DNA from: Syntrophomonadaceae bacterium
Lineage (GTDB): Bacteria > Bacillota > Dethiobacteria > DTU022
Length of the DNA: 15,448 nucleotides
Assembly: GCA_003566935.1 (NCBI GenBank)
Contig: PXBM01000190.1
Location: 1 to 15,448, forward strand
Reading direction: 5' to 3'
The position numbers and the translations under genes are program-made. Below the pieces are notes generated by a model. It had not been told where the DNA came from, ran no database searches, and saw only the letters and a program-made list of their open reading frames with translations. This document shows positions 8,621 through 15,448 of this stretch, in pieces; positions within the stretch are counted from its first letter, which is position 1, and every line of letters begins with the position of its first letter.

Positions 8621-9998
8621 AGAATATAAATCAATTGTTGATGTTGCCGGCCCGTTGATGCTGGTCGAAAATGTAGAAGGAATTAAGTATGGTGAACTTA
8701 CTGAAATTGAGATGCCCGGTGGGGAAGTTCGCCGCGGGCAGGTCCTGGAAGTTGACCGGGATAAAGCGCTGGTCCAGGTATTTGAAGGATCTACGGGGAT
8801 TAATATCGGCTCGGCGAAAGTTCGTTTCTTAGGAAAATCAATTGAACTGCCGGTTTCGATGGATATGCTGGGCCGGGTTTTTAGTGGATTGGGTCAGCCC
8901 CGTGACAAGGGACCAAAGATTATCCCGGAAGAGAGACTCAATATTGAAGGCTTTCCGATTAACCCCTATGCCCGTGACTATCCTTCCGAGTTTATCCAGA
9001 CCGGTGTTTCAGCGATAGATGGCATGAACACCATGGTGCGGGGGCAAAAGCTGCCAATTTTCTCCAGCGCCGGGCTGCCCCATTCCAGGCTGGCCGCACA
9101 GATCGCCCGCCAGTCCAAAGTGCTCGGAACTGAATCCAGTTTTGCGGTTGTTTTTGCTGCCATGGGTATTACTTTTGAAGAGGCCGACTATTTCATCAGC
9201 GACTTCCGCAAAACAGGTGCGATTGAACGTTCGATTCTGTTCATTAACCTTGCTGATGACCCGGCAATTGAGCGTATTGCTACGCCACGTATGGCGTTGA
9301 CTGCTGCTGAATACCTGGCTTATGAAAAAGATATGCATGTTCTGGTTATCCTGACTGACCTTACAAACTACGCAGAAGCCCTGCGGGAAATATCAGCTGC
9401 TCGTAAAGAGGTGCCGGGGCGCCGTGGTTATCCCGGATATCTATATACCGACCTTTCCTCCATTTACGAAAGGGCGGGCAGGATAGAAGGACGGGAAGGT
9501 TCAATTACCCAGCTGCCTATCCTCACTATGCCCGAAAATGATAAAACCCACCCGATTCCAGACCTGACAGGCTATATTACTGAAGGTCAGATTATTTTAA
9601 GCCAGGAGTTACATCGCAAGGGTTTATACCCACCGATCGATGTGCTGCCATCACTTTCCAGGCTTAAAGATAAGGGGATTGGAGAGGGAAAAACCAGGGA
9701 AGACCATGCCGACACCATGAACCAGCTTTATGCTGCTTATGCACGCGGTAAGGAAGCCAAGGAACTGGCTGCTATTCTCGGTGAGGCTGCCCTCTCTGAA
9801 GCGGATAAGAAATTTTCCCGGTTTGCCGATGAATTTGAAAACCGCTATGTGACCCAGGGTGAAGAAGAGGATCGTAATATTGAAGATAGCTTGAAGCTTG
9901 CCTGGGAAATGTTAGCTTTACTTCCCAGAACCGAATTGAAGCGTGTTAGCGACGAAAACCTCGAGAAGTACCTGCCACAGCAGCAGGAGGAGGCTTAG
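8613..9998 (+). CDS. ntpB: V/A-type ATPase regulatory subunit B
   Basis: Non-catalytic partner of subunit A in the A3B3 head. It has 461 residues beginning [19 protein letters not shown]. Of three in-frame starts (GTG 8595, ATG 8607, ATG 8613), the last is chosen. It is about eight bases from GGAGG (8600-8604), while 8607 is too close and 8595 lies before it. As expected for B, the P-loop is degenerate: SSAGLPHS at residues 151-158 in place of GxxxxGKT. Other family segments are [20 protein letters not shown] and the helical C-terminal domain with [20 protein letters not shown]. The start overlaps the end of ntpA; the TAG stop is three bases before ntpD. Confidence 0.97.
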   Translation: MLKEYKSIVDVAGPLMLVENVEGIKYGELTEIEMPGGEVRRGQVLEVDRDKALVQVFEGSTGINIGSAKVRFLGKSIELPVSMDMLGRVFSGLGQPRDKGPKIIPEERLNIEGFPINPYARDYPSEFIQTGVSAIDGMNTMVRGQKLPIFSSAGLPHSRLAAQIARQSKVLGTESSFAVVFAAMGITFEEADYFISDFRKTGAIERSILFINLADDPAIERIATPRMALTAAEYLAYEKDMHVLVILTDLTNYAEALREISAARKEVPGRRGYPGYLYTDLSSIYERAGRIEGREGSITQLPILTMPENDKTHPIPDLTGYITEGQIILSQELHRKGLYPPIDVLPSLSRLKDKGIGEGKTREDHADTMNQLYAAYARGKEAKELAAILGEAALSEADKKFSRFADEFENRYVTQGEEEDRNIEDSLKLAWEMLALLPRTELKRVSDENLEKYLPQQQEEA

Positions 9999-10001
9999 GT
10001 C

Positions 10002-10646
10002 ATGGAAATACGGGTCAATCCAACCCGCATGGAGCTTAACCGCCTGAAAAGAAGATTGAAAATGGCGGAGCGGGGCCATAAACTACTCAAAGACAAAAGG
10101 GACGAGTTGATCCGCCAGTTTATAATCCTGGTTCGGAAAAACAAGGACCTGCGTGAGCACATGGAGGAAGAACTAACCGGCGCATTTTCCAAGTTTTTAC
10201 TGGCCCGGGCGGTAATGCCAGAAGAAAACCTTGAAGAAGCCCTGATGTATCCGACTAAGAAGCTCAGTTTGGATATCAGCAAGGAAAATATCATGAGTGT
10301 TTATGCTCCAAAGTTTCACTGGGCAGAAGAGGAATCGGGCGGAGACGGAGAGAGCAGTATTTACCCATATGGTTTTGCAGATACTTCTGCTGAACTGGAT
10401 ACTTCTATCGAAACACTATCTGAAATATTACCCAAGCTGATGGAGTTGGCGGAGGTAGAGAAATCGGTTCAGCTTTTGGCTGAAGAAATTGAGAAAACCC
10501 GCCGCCGGGTTAATGCTCTCGAACATGTCCTGATTCCTAAGCTTGAAGATACAATAAAATATATTACTATGAAGCTGGAAGAAAATGAACGTGGTGCATT
10601 AACCCGCCTGATGAAGATCAAGGATGTTGTCCGGGCGAAAATGTAG
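10002..10646 (+). CDS. ntpD: V/A-type ATPase central shaft subunit D
   Basis: Rotor shaft subunit whose long N- and C-terminal helices form a coiled coil inside the A3B3 head. It has 214 residues and starts MEIRVNPTRMELNRLKRRLK, strongly typical. The C-terminal helix includes RRRVNALEHVLIPKLEDTIK, the family hallmark. AGGAGGAGG (9985-9993), inside the end of ntpB, is correctly spaced from the ATG. This completes the nine subunits of a bacterial V/A ATPase. The TAG stop shares its last base with the next gene's GTG. Confidence 0.97.
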   Translation: MEIRVNPTRMELNRLKRRLKMAERGHKLLKDKRDELIRQFIILVRKNKDLREHMEEELTGAFSKFLLARAVMPEENLEEALMYPTKKLSLDISKENIMSVYAPKFHWAEEESGGDGESSIYPYGFADTSAELDTSIETLSEILPKLMELAEVEKSVQLLAEEIEKTRRRVNALEHVLIPKLEDTIKYITMKLEENERGALTRLMKIKDVVRAKM

Positions 10647-11719
10647 TGGCCATGTATAGCTATCCAGGTAATATTCATATTCACAGTCATTATTCTGACG
10701 GCAGCGGAAGCATTGAGGAGATTATATCTGATGCAGCCGCTGCCGATCTTAGTTATGTCATAGTTGCTGATCACGAGACCCTGGCCGGATTGCCTGAAGA
10801 ATCAATCCGCCGGGGAGTTGTGCTCCTGGTGGGGACAGAGTTAAACCGAAATAAATGCCACTACCTGGCTCTTGGTCTGAATAAAATGATTCCTTCCAAT
10901 GAAACAGAGCCTCAACAGGTTATTGACCAGGTTAGTGCTGCCGGTGGAACCGGCTTTTTGGCCCATCCATTTGAGAAAGGCTCCCCTTACCTGGAAAAGG
11001 GAAAAGCCTATCCCTGGAACAGCTGGCCTGTTTTCAACTTTAACGGTATGGAAATATGGAATTATACATCGCACTGGCGGGGTAGGCATCCCTCACCCTT
11101 TAAAACATTGTACTGGTTTTTTCTGGACCGTAAAGGGGCAATGAACGGCCCTTCCCCGGAACTGCTTCGTTTATGGGACTGCTATAACTTACACCATGGC
11201 CTCACTGTTGGTATTGGCAGCAGTGACGCACATGCCTACCCTTATAAGTTTGGCCCCTTTAGGGTAGTAGTCTTCCCCTATAATTATTTATTTAAAACAA
11301 TAAACACTTATATCGTCTTAAAGGAAGAGCTGAGCAAAGAGCTTAAAAGGGCCAGGCAGCAAATACTTGGGGCCTTAAAAAGTGGCTGCTGTTATTTTTC
11401 ATTTGATAGTTTGCATCAGGGCAGCGATTTTTCCTTCTACGCAAATACTAATCAAGGGCAGGTTTACATGGGCGGTGAAACAGGCAGTATTGAAAACCTG
11501 GAGCTGCATGTGAACTCTCCGGCAAAAAGGTCGCAAATCCGCCTGATTTATAACAGCAGGTTACTGGAAACGGCAAATGATCAAAGTGCAGTTTTCAGAC
11601 CTTCTAAACCTGGAGTATATAGGGTAGAAGTTTACTATCGCCCGTTACTGCGCTGTCCCCGGCCCTGGATTTACTCGAACCCGATCTTTGTTAAACCGCC
11701 TGCAGCAGTAAACGATTGA
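10646..11719 (+). CDS. PHP-domain metallohydrolase, CehA/McbA-like, translationally coupled to ntpD
   Basis: Predicted cytosolic metal-dependent phosphoesterase or hydrolase; substrate unknown. It has 357 residues from GTG at 10646, or 355 from ATG at 10652; no strong ribosome binding site precedes either, so translation is probably coupled to ntpD through the TAGTG overlap. PHP metal motifs are clear: NIHIHSHYSDGSG (His11, His13), VADHETL (Asp42, His43), AHPF (His107) and GIGSSDAHA (Asp194, His196). After about residue 250 the chain has a beta-rich character (FSFYANTNQGQVYMGG..., PGVYRVEVYY), like the C-terminal sandwich of CehA-like proteins. No signal peptide is seen. It seems to be the last gene of the ATPase transcript, but any link to ATPase function is unknown. 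Confidence 0.88.
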   Translation: MAMYSYPGNIHIHSHYSDGSGSIEEIISDAAAADLSYVIVADHETLAGLPEESIRRGVVLLVGTELNRNKCHYLALGLNKMIPSNETEPQQVIDQVSAAGGTGFLAHPFEKGSPYLEKGKAYPWNSWPVFNFNGMEIWNYTSHWRGRHPSPFKTLYWFFLDRKGAMNGPSPELLRLWDCYNLHHGLTVGIGSSDAHAYPYKFGPFRVVVFPYNYLFKTINTYIVLKEELSKELKRARQQILGALKSGCCYFSFDSLHQGSDFSFYANTNQGQVYMGGETGSIENLELHVNSPAKRSQIRLIYNSRLLETANDQSAVFRPSKPGVYRVEVYYRPLLRCPRPWIYSNPIFVKPPAAVND

Positions 11720-11755
11720 AAAATTAACTGCTCAGTCTCAACGGCATTTCCATGC

Positions 11756-11785
11756 CTGCAGCTTATGCTCGCTTCAGTTTTTTTT
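11756..11785 (+). terminator. Likely Rho-independent terminator after the ATPase/PHP operon
   Basis: CTGCAGC (11756-11762) pairs with GCTTCAG (11771-11777) at six of seven positions, with an eight-base loop, and eight T residues follow directly (11778-11785). It lies 36 bases after the PHP gene stop. The stem is short with one mismatch, so efficiency may be moderate. A competing pair GCCTGC (11754-11759) and GCAGGC (11788-11793) would break it. Confidence 0.6.
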
Positions 11786-11888
11786 AAGCAGGCCGGGTAG
11801 TACAAAGCAATAGAGGCTGAGTTGTAACGAAAAACTATTAATGTCCCCTGTTTGCAGGTGCTTAGCCCCGGGCAGCGTTAAGATCCCT

Positions 11889-11917
11889 GTTTTAATCACC
11901 TTAATAAATGATATAAT
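11889..11917 (+). promoter_or_regulatory. Extended -10 promoter for the gap-homocysteine unit
   Basis: TGATATAAT at 11909-11917 is a perfect extended -10 element (TG-N-TATAAT). The -35 region is weak: TTTAAT at 11890-11895 with a 16-base spacer. Transcription would start near 11924, giving a leader of some 48 bases before the gap ATG at 11972. It follows the terminator at 11756-11785, which fits the start of a new transcription unit. Confidence 0.7.
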
Positions 11918-11971
11918 AAACTCATGTAAAATATAGATGCCAAAATTTTAAGGTAATAAGGAGGATGTTAT

Positions 11972-12961
11972 ATGTTAAAAGTAGGAATTAATGGTTTCGG
12001 TAGGATCGGCAGGTCAACCTTGCGAGCTTCTCTTAATAACGAGAAAGTAAAAGTGGTTGCAGTTAATGATCTTTCCGACGGGGAGTCCCTTGCACACTTG
12101 CTAAAATACGATTCCGTTTACGGGATACTTGATGCTGAATTAAAAACCGATGATCAGGGGTTCTTAATTGACGGCGACAGGGTCAGGGTTTTTTCAGAGC
12201 GTGAACCGGCCAAAATACCCTGGAAAGATGCCGGAGTTGATGTGGTAATTGAAGCAACCGGTATTTTCACCAAGCGTGATGCAGCGGCAGCACACCTTGA
12301 AGCCGGGGCAAAAAGGGTTATAATATCAGCACCCGCAGCGGTGGATGAAGTGTTTGTTCTTGGCGTAAATGAACATAAATATGATCCTGACAAGCATTTT
12401 GTAATTTCCAATGCCTCGTGTACAACAAATGCTCTGGCACCATTGGCTAAAGTGCTGCATGAAAACTTTGGTTTACAAAAGGGATTAATGAATACGACCC
12501 ATGCTTATACCAACGACCAAAACCTGCATGATTTCCCCCATAAGGATCCCCGCCGGGCCAGGGCTGCTGCCCTATCCTTGATCCCAACCTCAACCGGGGC
12601 AGCCAAGACCGTGGGTGAAGTTATTCCTGAGTTAAAAGGAAAAATTGATGGGTTTGCCATCAGGGAACCGACCCCGACTGTATCACTGGTAGATTTTGTT
12701 TCAGTATTGGAAAAGAACGTCACAGCGGAAGATGTTAATGCAGCTTTCAAGAAAGCTGCCGAAGGCTCACCATACCTGGCATACAGTGAAGAGCCGCTTG
12801 TCTCGATTGATTACCAGGGAAATCCCTATTCATCAACACTCGATGCTCAGTCGACTATGGTGGTCGAGGACAATATGGTTCGTATCGTGGCCTGGTATGA
12901 CAACGAGTGGGGTTATTCCTGCCGGTTGATTGACCTGGCAGCGATGATTGCTGAAAAGTAG
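11972..12961 (+). CDS. gap: Glyceraldehyde-3-phosphate dehydrogenase
   Basis: Glycolytic/gluconeogenic enzyme that oxidises glyceraldehyde-3-phosphate with NAD and phosphate. It has 329 residues, near the usual length. Seen: nucleotide-binding GINGFGRIGR at the N-terminus, then Asp in AVNDLSD, which favours NAD over NADP; active-site SNASCTTNALAP with Cys150; HAYTNDQ; phosphate-site PTSTGAAKTVG; and the closing WYDNEWGYSCRLIDL. AGGAGG at 11959-11964 precedes the ATG. No pgk, tpiA, eno or CggR-like gene lies beside it, so it is apart from a glycolytic operon. The next gene begins 21 bases after its stop with no terminator between, so it probably shares a transcript with the homocysteine genes. 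Confidence 0.97.
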   Translation: MLKVGINGFGRIGRSTLRASLNNEKVKVVAVNDLSDGESLAHLLKYDSVYGILDAELKTDDQGFLIDGDRVRVFSEREPAKIPWKDAGVDVVIEATGIFTKRDAAAAHLEAGAKRVIISAPAAVDEVFVLGVNEHKYDPDKHFVISNASCTTNALAPLAKVLHENFGLQKGLMNTTHAYTNDQNLHDFPHKDPRRARAAALSLIPTSTGAAKTVGEVIPELKGKIDGFAIREPTPTVSLVDFVSVLEKNVTAEDVNAAFKKAAEGSPYLAYSEEPLVSIDYQGNPYSSTLDAQSTMVVEDNMVRIVAWYDNEWGYSCRLIDLAAMIAEK

Positions 12962-12982
12962 TTCTCCGCAGGAGGTGCTTGA

Positions 12983-14206
12983 GTGAAAGTAAATCGAAGC
13001 ATTGAAGAAATTAATAGTAAAATTAAATCCGGAAAAGCAGTGGTTTTAACAGCTGAAGAGATCATCGGGGTTGTAGAGGAAAAAGGCACCGTTAAGGCAG
13101 CAGAAGAAGTTGATGTTGTAACCACCGGAACTTTCGGGCCGATGTGCTCTTCTGGTGTTTTCCTGAACCTGGGTCATCCGCAGCCGCGGATGAAGTTAGG
13201 TGAAGTATACTTAAATGATGTTGCCGCCTATGCCGGGATAGCGGCGGTCGATTTATACCTGGGGGCCACGGCCCTTCCCCTAACTGATCCCACCAACTTA
13301 AAGTATCCCGGAGATTTTATCTATGGTGGAGGTCATGTTATAGAAGATCTTGTGGCCGGCAAAGATATCCGTCTTGAAGCTACTTCTTATGGAACTGATT
13401 GTTACCCGTTGAAGAAAATTGAAACCAGCTTCCGGCTCGATGAAATAAACGAAGCGATACTTTATAATCCCCGCAATGCATACCAAAACTATAACGTAGC
13501 CGTTAATCTCGGCGAGAAGACAATCTACACCTATATGGGAATATTAAAGCCTAACCTGGGCAACGCAAATTACAGTTCGGCCGGGCAGTTAAGCCCGCTC
13601 TTTAATGACCCCCTGTTAAAAACGATTGGCATGGGCACCCGTATTTTTCTCGGTGGCGGAATCGGTTACGTGGCCTGGCACGGCACACAGCATAACCCGT
13701 CTGCCAGGCGCGATCAGAACGGCCTTCCGGAAGGACCGGCCGCCACACTGGCTTTAACGGGCGACCTCAAGCAAATGCAGCCGCGCTGGTTAAGAGGTCT
13801 GAGCTATCTTGGTTACGGAGCAACGATGCAGGTGGGTGTCGGAATTCCCATACCAATTCTCAATGAAGAAATTATGGGTTACTGCGCTGTGCGTGATGAA
13901 GATATAAAAGCGCCGGTAGTTGATTACGAAAAAGGTTACCCACAAAGGGAAAGCGGCAATCTGGGGCTGGTCACTTATGCTGAGTTGAAGAGCGGTTCCA
14001 TAACCGTAGACGGTAAGAAGGTGCCAACTGCATCATTATCCAGCTATGCCGGCGCACGCGAAATAGCGGCAACCCTGAAGGAGTGGATTGGCACAGGAGA
14101 ATTCACCTTAACAGAACCTGCTATCAACCTGCCTTCGGCAGATGCCGGGATATCCCTGAAACCGATGCCCCGGCGTGATCCGGACAACGGGGAGGGTAAA
14201 TTATGA
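12983..14206 (+). CDS. Homocysteine biosynthesis protein, COG1900/DUF39 family
   Basis: Member of the family (Methanosarcina MA1821 type) implicated in making homocysteine from aspartate semialdehyde, with sulfur carried as a protein persulfide. It has 407 residues from GTG at 12983, with AGGAGGT six bases upstream. Family segments are VVTTGTFGPMCSSGVFLNLG (Cys55), EATSYGTDCYP (Cys140) and GGGIGYVAWHGTQHNP, then GYCAVRDEDI (Cys301). Cys55 and Cys140 fall in the segments that hold the conserved cysteines of the family; their role here is inferred. There is no C-terminal CBS pair, unlike some archaeal versions. The stop and the next ATG overlap as ATGA, giving strong translational coupling to the NIL-ferredoxin. 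Confidence 0.92.
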   Translation: MKVNRSIEEINSKIKSGKAVVLTAEEIIGVVEEKGTVKAAEEVDVVTTGTFGPMCSSGVFLNLGHPQPRMKLGEVYLNDVAAYAGIAAVDLYLGATALPLTDPTNLKYPGDFIYGGGHVIEDLVAGKDIRLEATSYGTDCYPLKKIETSFRLDEINEAILYNPRNAYQNYNVAVNLGEKTIYTYMGILKPNLGNANYSSAGQLSPLFNDPLLKTIGMGTRIFLGGGIGYVAWHGTQHNPSARRDQNGLPEGPAATLALTGDLKQMQPRWLRGLSYLGYGATMQVGVGIPIPILNEEIMGYCAVRDEDIKAPVVDYEKGYPQRESGNLGLVTYAELKSGSITVDGKKVPTASLSSYAGAREIAATLKEWIGTGEFTLTEPAINLPSADAGISLKPMPRRDPDNGEGKL

Positions 14207-14628
14207 TTAAACAAAAGATTGTTTTGCGCTTCCCGCCGCACATAGTGGAACAGCCTACAATTTATCATTTGATTAAAGATTTTGATCTGATGGTTAATAT
14301 TTTAAGGGCGGACATTAATCCTAAAAAAGAAGGCCGCCTGATGATGGAATTAAGCGGCAGTGAAGCTAATTATCAGCGCGCTGTGGAATGGTTAAATGAA
14401 CAGGGTTTACAAATATTAAACCTGGAGCAGCAGATTATCTGGCGTTCAGATCTATGTACTCACTGTGGTGCCTGCACGGTGATCTGCCCGACTGAGGCGC
14501 TTATGTTCGAGCGGCCCGAAATGAAAGTGCACTTTGCAGAAGAAAAGTGTATTGTCTGTGAACTTTGTTTGCGGGCTTGCCCGGCCAGGGCCATGGAAAC
14601 CCTTGTTGAGAATGCAAATTTTCAATAA
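14203..14628 (+). CDS. NIL-domain ferredoxin (NIL-Fer), partner of the homocysteine protein
   Basis: Small two-domain protein of 141 residues. Residues 1-77 or so form an NIL domain, the small fold also found at the C-terminus of methionine transporter ATPase MetN; residues 80-135 hold two 4Fe-4S motifs, CTHCGACTVICP (Cys85, 88, 91, 95) and CIVCELCLRACP (Cys116, 119, 122, 126). This matches the Methanosarcina MA1822 type, which works with COG1900 in homocysteine synthesis, probably supplying electrons to release sulfur. GGGGAGGG precedes the ATG. It overlaps the gene before (ATGA) and the gene after (TAATG). Confidence 0.93.
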   Translation: MIKQKIVLRFPPHIVEQPTIYHLIKDFDLMVNILRADINPKKEGRLMMELSGSEANYQRAVEWLNEQGLQILNLEQQIIWRSDLCTHCGACTVICPTEALMFERPEMKVHFAEEKCIVCELCLRACPARAMETLVENANFQ

Positions 14629-15380
14629 TGAGCAGCAAACGCATTTATCGCAGCACTGCTGATGGAATAAGGCTGAAGTCTTTTCCTGTTACGGTTAAAG
14701 AAACAGACTTATGGGTAGCTGTAAGCAGTAACTCATATTATGAACAACTGCCTGGAGAAACGGAACAGCTGGTCTGGCAAAAACGCCTGATCCTGGAGGC
14801 TTACCTGGAGCATAATCCTGACTTTGCCAAATCTTTTGAGCCTTTCCTGCTGCAGGCAGCAGCGCCCGATATAATTGGGAGTATGGTCAAGGCCGGCAAT
14901 TTGGCCGGTGTAGGTCCGATGGCAGCAGTAGCCGGTATGATTGCTGAGGAAGCAGGTAAACACCTGCTGCAAAAATCACCTGAAGTAATTGTTGAAAATG
15001 GCGGAGATATATTTTTAAAAGTAGTCAAGCCGGTCAATATAGGTATATATGCGGGCAGTTCACCATTAAGTGGAAAACTGGCCCTGCAAATTAATCCGCT
15101 TCAAACTCCTCTTGGTGTTTGTACCTCTTCGGGAACGGTTGGCCCTTCCCACAGCATGGGCAGGGCCGATGCAGCGGTAGTAGTTTCAGAATCCTGTGCC
15201 CTGGCAGATGCTGCAGCAACGGCCATGGGTAACATTGTCCAAAGTCCTGAGGATCTACAGGCCGCATTGGAGTTTGCAAAAAATATCAAAGGTGTTTCCG
15301 GGGCGCTGGTTATATGTTCAGACCATGTTGCAGCCTGGGGTGATATTGAGCTGCAAAAAGTTTCCCCAAAAAAAGCATAG
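14628..15380 (+). CDS. UPF0280 (COG2122) family protein, ApbE-related fold
   Basis: Protein of 250 residues. Family features: GNLAGVGPMAAVAGMIAEEA at about 90-109, ENGGDIFL at 123-130, GVCTSSGTVGPSHSMGRADA at 163-182, and SESCALADAAATAMGN at 187-202. The fold is related to ApbE flavin transferases, but flavin transfer is not shown for this family. In Methanosarcina the COG2122 protein has been linked to sulfur transfer for homocysteine synthesis together with COG1900 and NIL-Fer; here all three are consecutive. Cys165 and Cys190 are candidate sulfur carriers (inference). The ATG overlaps the previous stop, so it is translationally coupled. Confidence 0.9.
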   Translation: MSSKRIYRSTADGIRLKSFPVTVKETDLWVAVSSNSYYEQLPGETEQLVWQKRLILEAYLEHNPDFAKSFEPFLLQAAAPDIIGSMVKAGNLAGVGPMAAVAGMIAEEAGKHLLQKSPEVIVENGGDIFLKVVKPVNIGIYAGSSPLSGKLALQINPLQTPLGVCTSSGTVGPSHSMGRADAAVVVSESCALADAAATAMGNIVQSPEDLQAALEFAKNIKGVSGALVICSDHVAAWGDIELQKVSPKKA

Positions 15381-15412
15381 TTCGAAATTTCAGCTGACAG
15401 GAGGATTTTAAG

Positions 15413-15448
15413 ATGCCCTTACTACCTTATAAAAATTTTAAGCCTGAA
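15413..15448 (+). CDS. Start of an unidentified gene (cut by window end)
   Basis: ATG at 15413 follows AGGAGG (15399-15404) at good distance and opens a frame to the window edge with 12 codons, MPLLPYKNFKPE. It starts 32 bases after the UPF0280 stop, with no terminator between, so it is probably in the same operon. The opening resembles the first strand of gamma-class carbonic anhydrase-like beta-helix proteins, but twelve residues are too few to name it. Confidence 0.6.
   Translation, partial: MPLLPYKNFKPE

Noticed and set aside
11972..12961. Idea that the gap gene is an aspartate semialdehyde dehydrogenase feeding the homocysteine genes
   Set aside because: It has SNASCTTN, PTSTGAAK and WYDNEWGYS, all GAPDH signatures; Asd proteins have different motifs.

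Overview
This window looks like an anaerobic Gram-positive bacterium of the Clostridia. The evidence is moderate GC, strong AGGAGG-type ribosome binding sites, frequent TTG/GTG starts, a bacterial V/A-type ATPase operon of the clostridial/enterococcal order, and a methanogen-like homocysteine gene set. I cannot name a genus from sequence alone.

Layout, all on the + strand. (1) 1-1775: the 3' part of glyA (serine hydroxymethyltransferase), then upp (uracil phosphoribosyltransferase) and a ComEB-type dCMP deaminase, a one-carbon/pyrimidine block. (2) 1873-10646: a complete nine-subunit V/A-type ATPase operon in the order ntpF-I-K-E-C-G-A-B-D. Most junctions overlap or are a few bases apart. The exception is a 233-bp gap between ntpI and ntpK that holds a large imperfect inverted repeat. 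(3) 10646-11719: a PHP-domain metallohydrolase whose start overlaps the ntpD stop, followed by a likely Rho-independent terminator. (4) 11972-15380: an extended -10 promoter, then gap (GAPDH), a COG1900/DUF39 homocysteine biosynthesis protein, a NIL-domain ferredoxin and a UPF0280/COG2122 protein in one tight unit. The first 12 codons of another gene follow at the window edge.

How the genes work together. The ATPase operon encodes a peripheral stalk (ntpF, ntpE), the A3B3 catalytic head (ntpA, ntpB), a central shaft (ntpD, ntpG, ntpC) and the membrane motor (ntpI, ntpK). NtpK carries the full residue set that binds Na+ in the Enterococcus hirae ring, so the enzyme is predicted to be Na+-coupled. 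The three genes after gap match the set implicated in making homocysteine from aspartate semialdehyde in Methanosarcina (COG1900, NIL-ferredoxin, COG2122).

The most unusual observation is in ntpC. The reading frame is interrupted by an in-frame TAG at 6417-6419, yet the same frame continues for 29 codons with what looks like the conserved C-terminus of subunit C and ends at a TAA that overlaps the ntpG start. This is either a nonsense mutation or sequence error in an otherwise intact gene, or amber readthrough/recoding (for example pyrrolysine). A second notable point is that a V/A-type ATPase sits directly after glyA-upp(-comEB), where Bacillus subtilis has its F-type atp operon.
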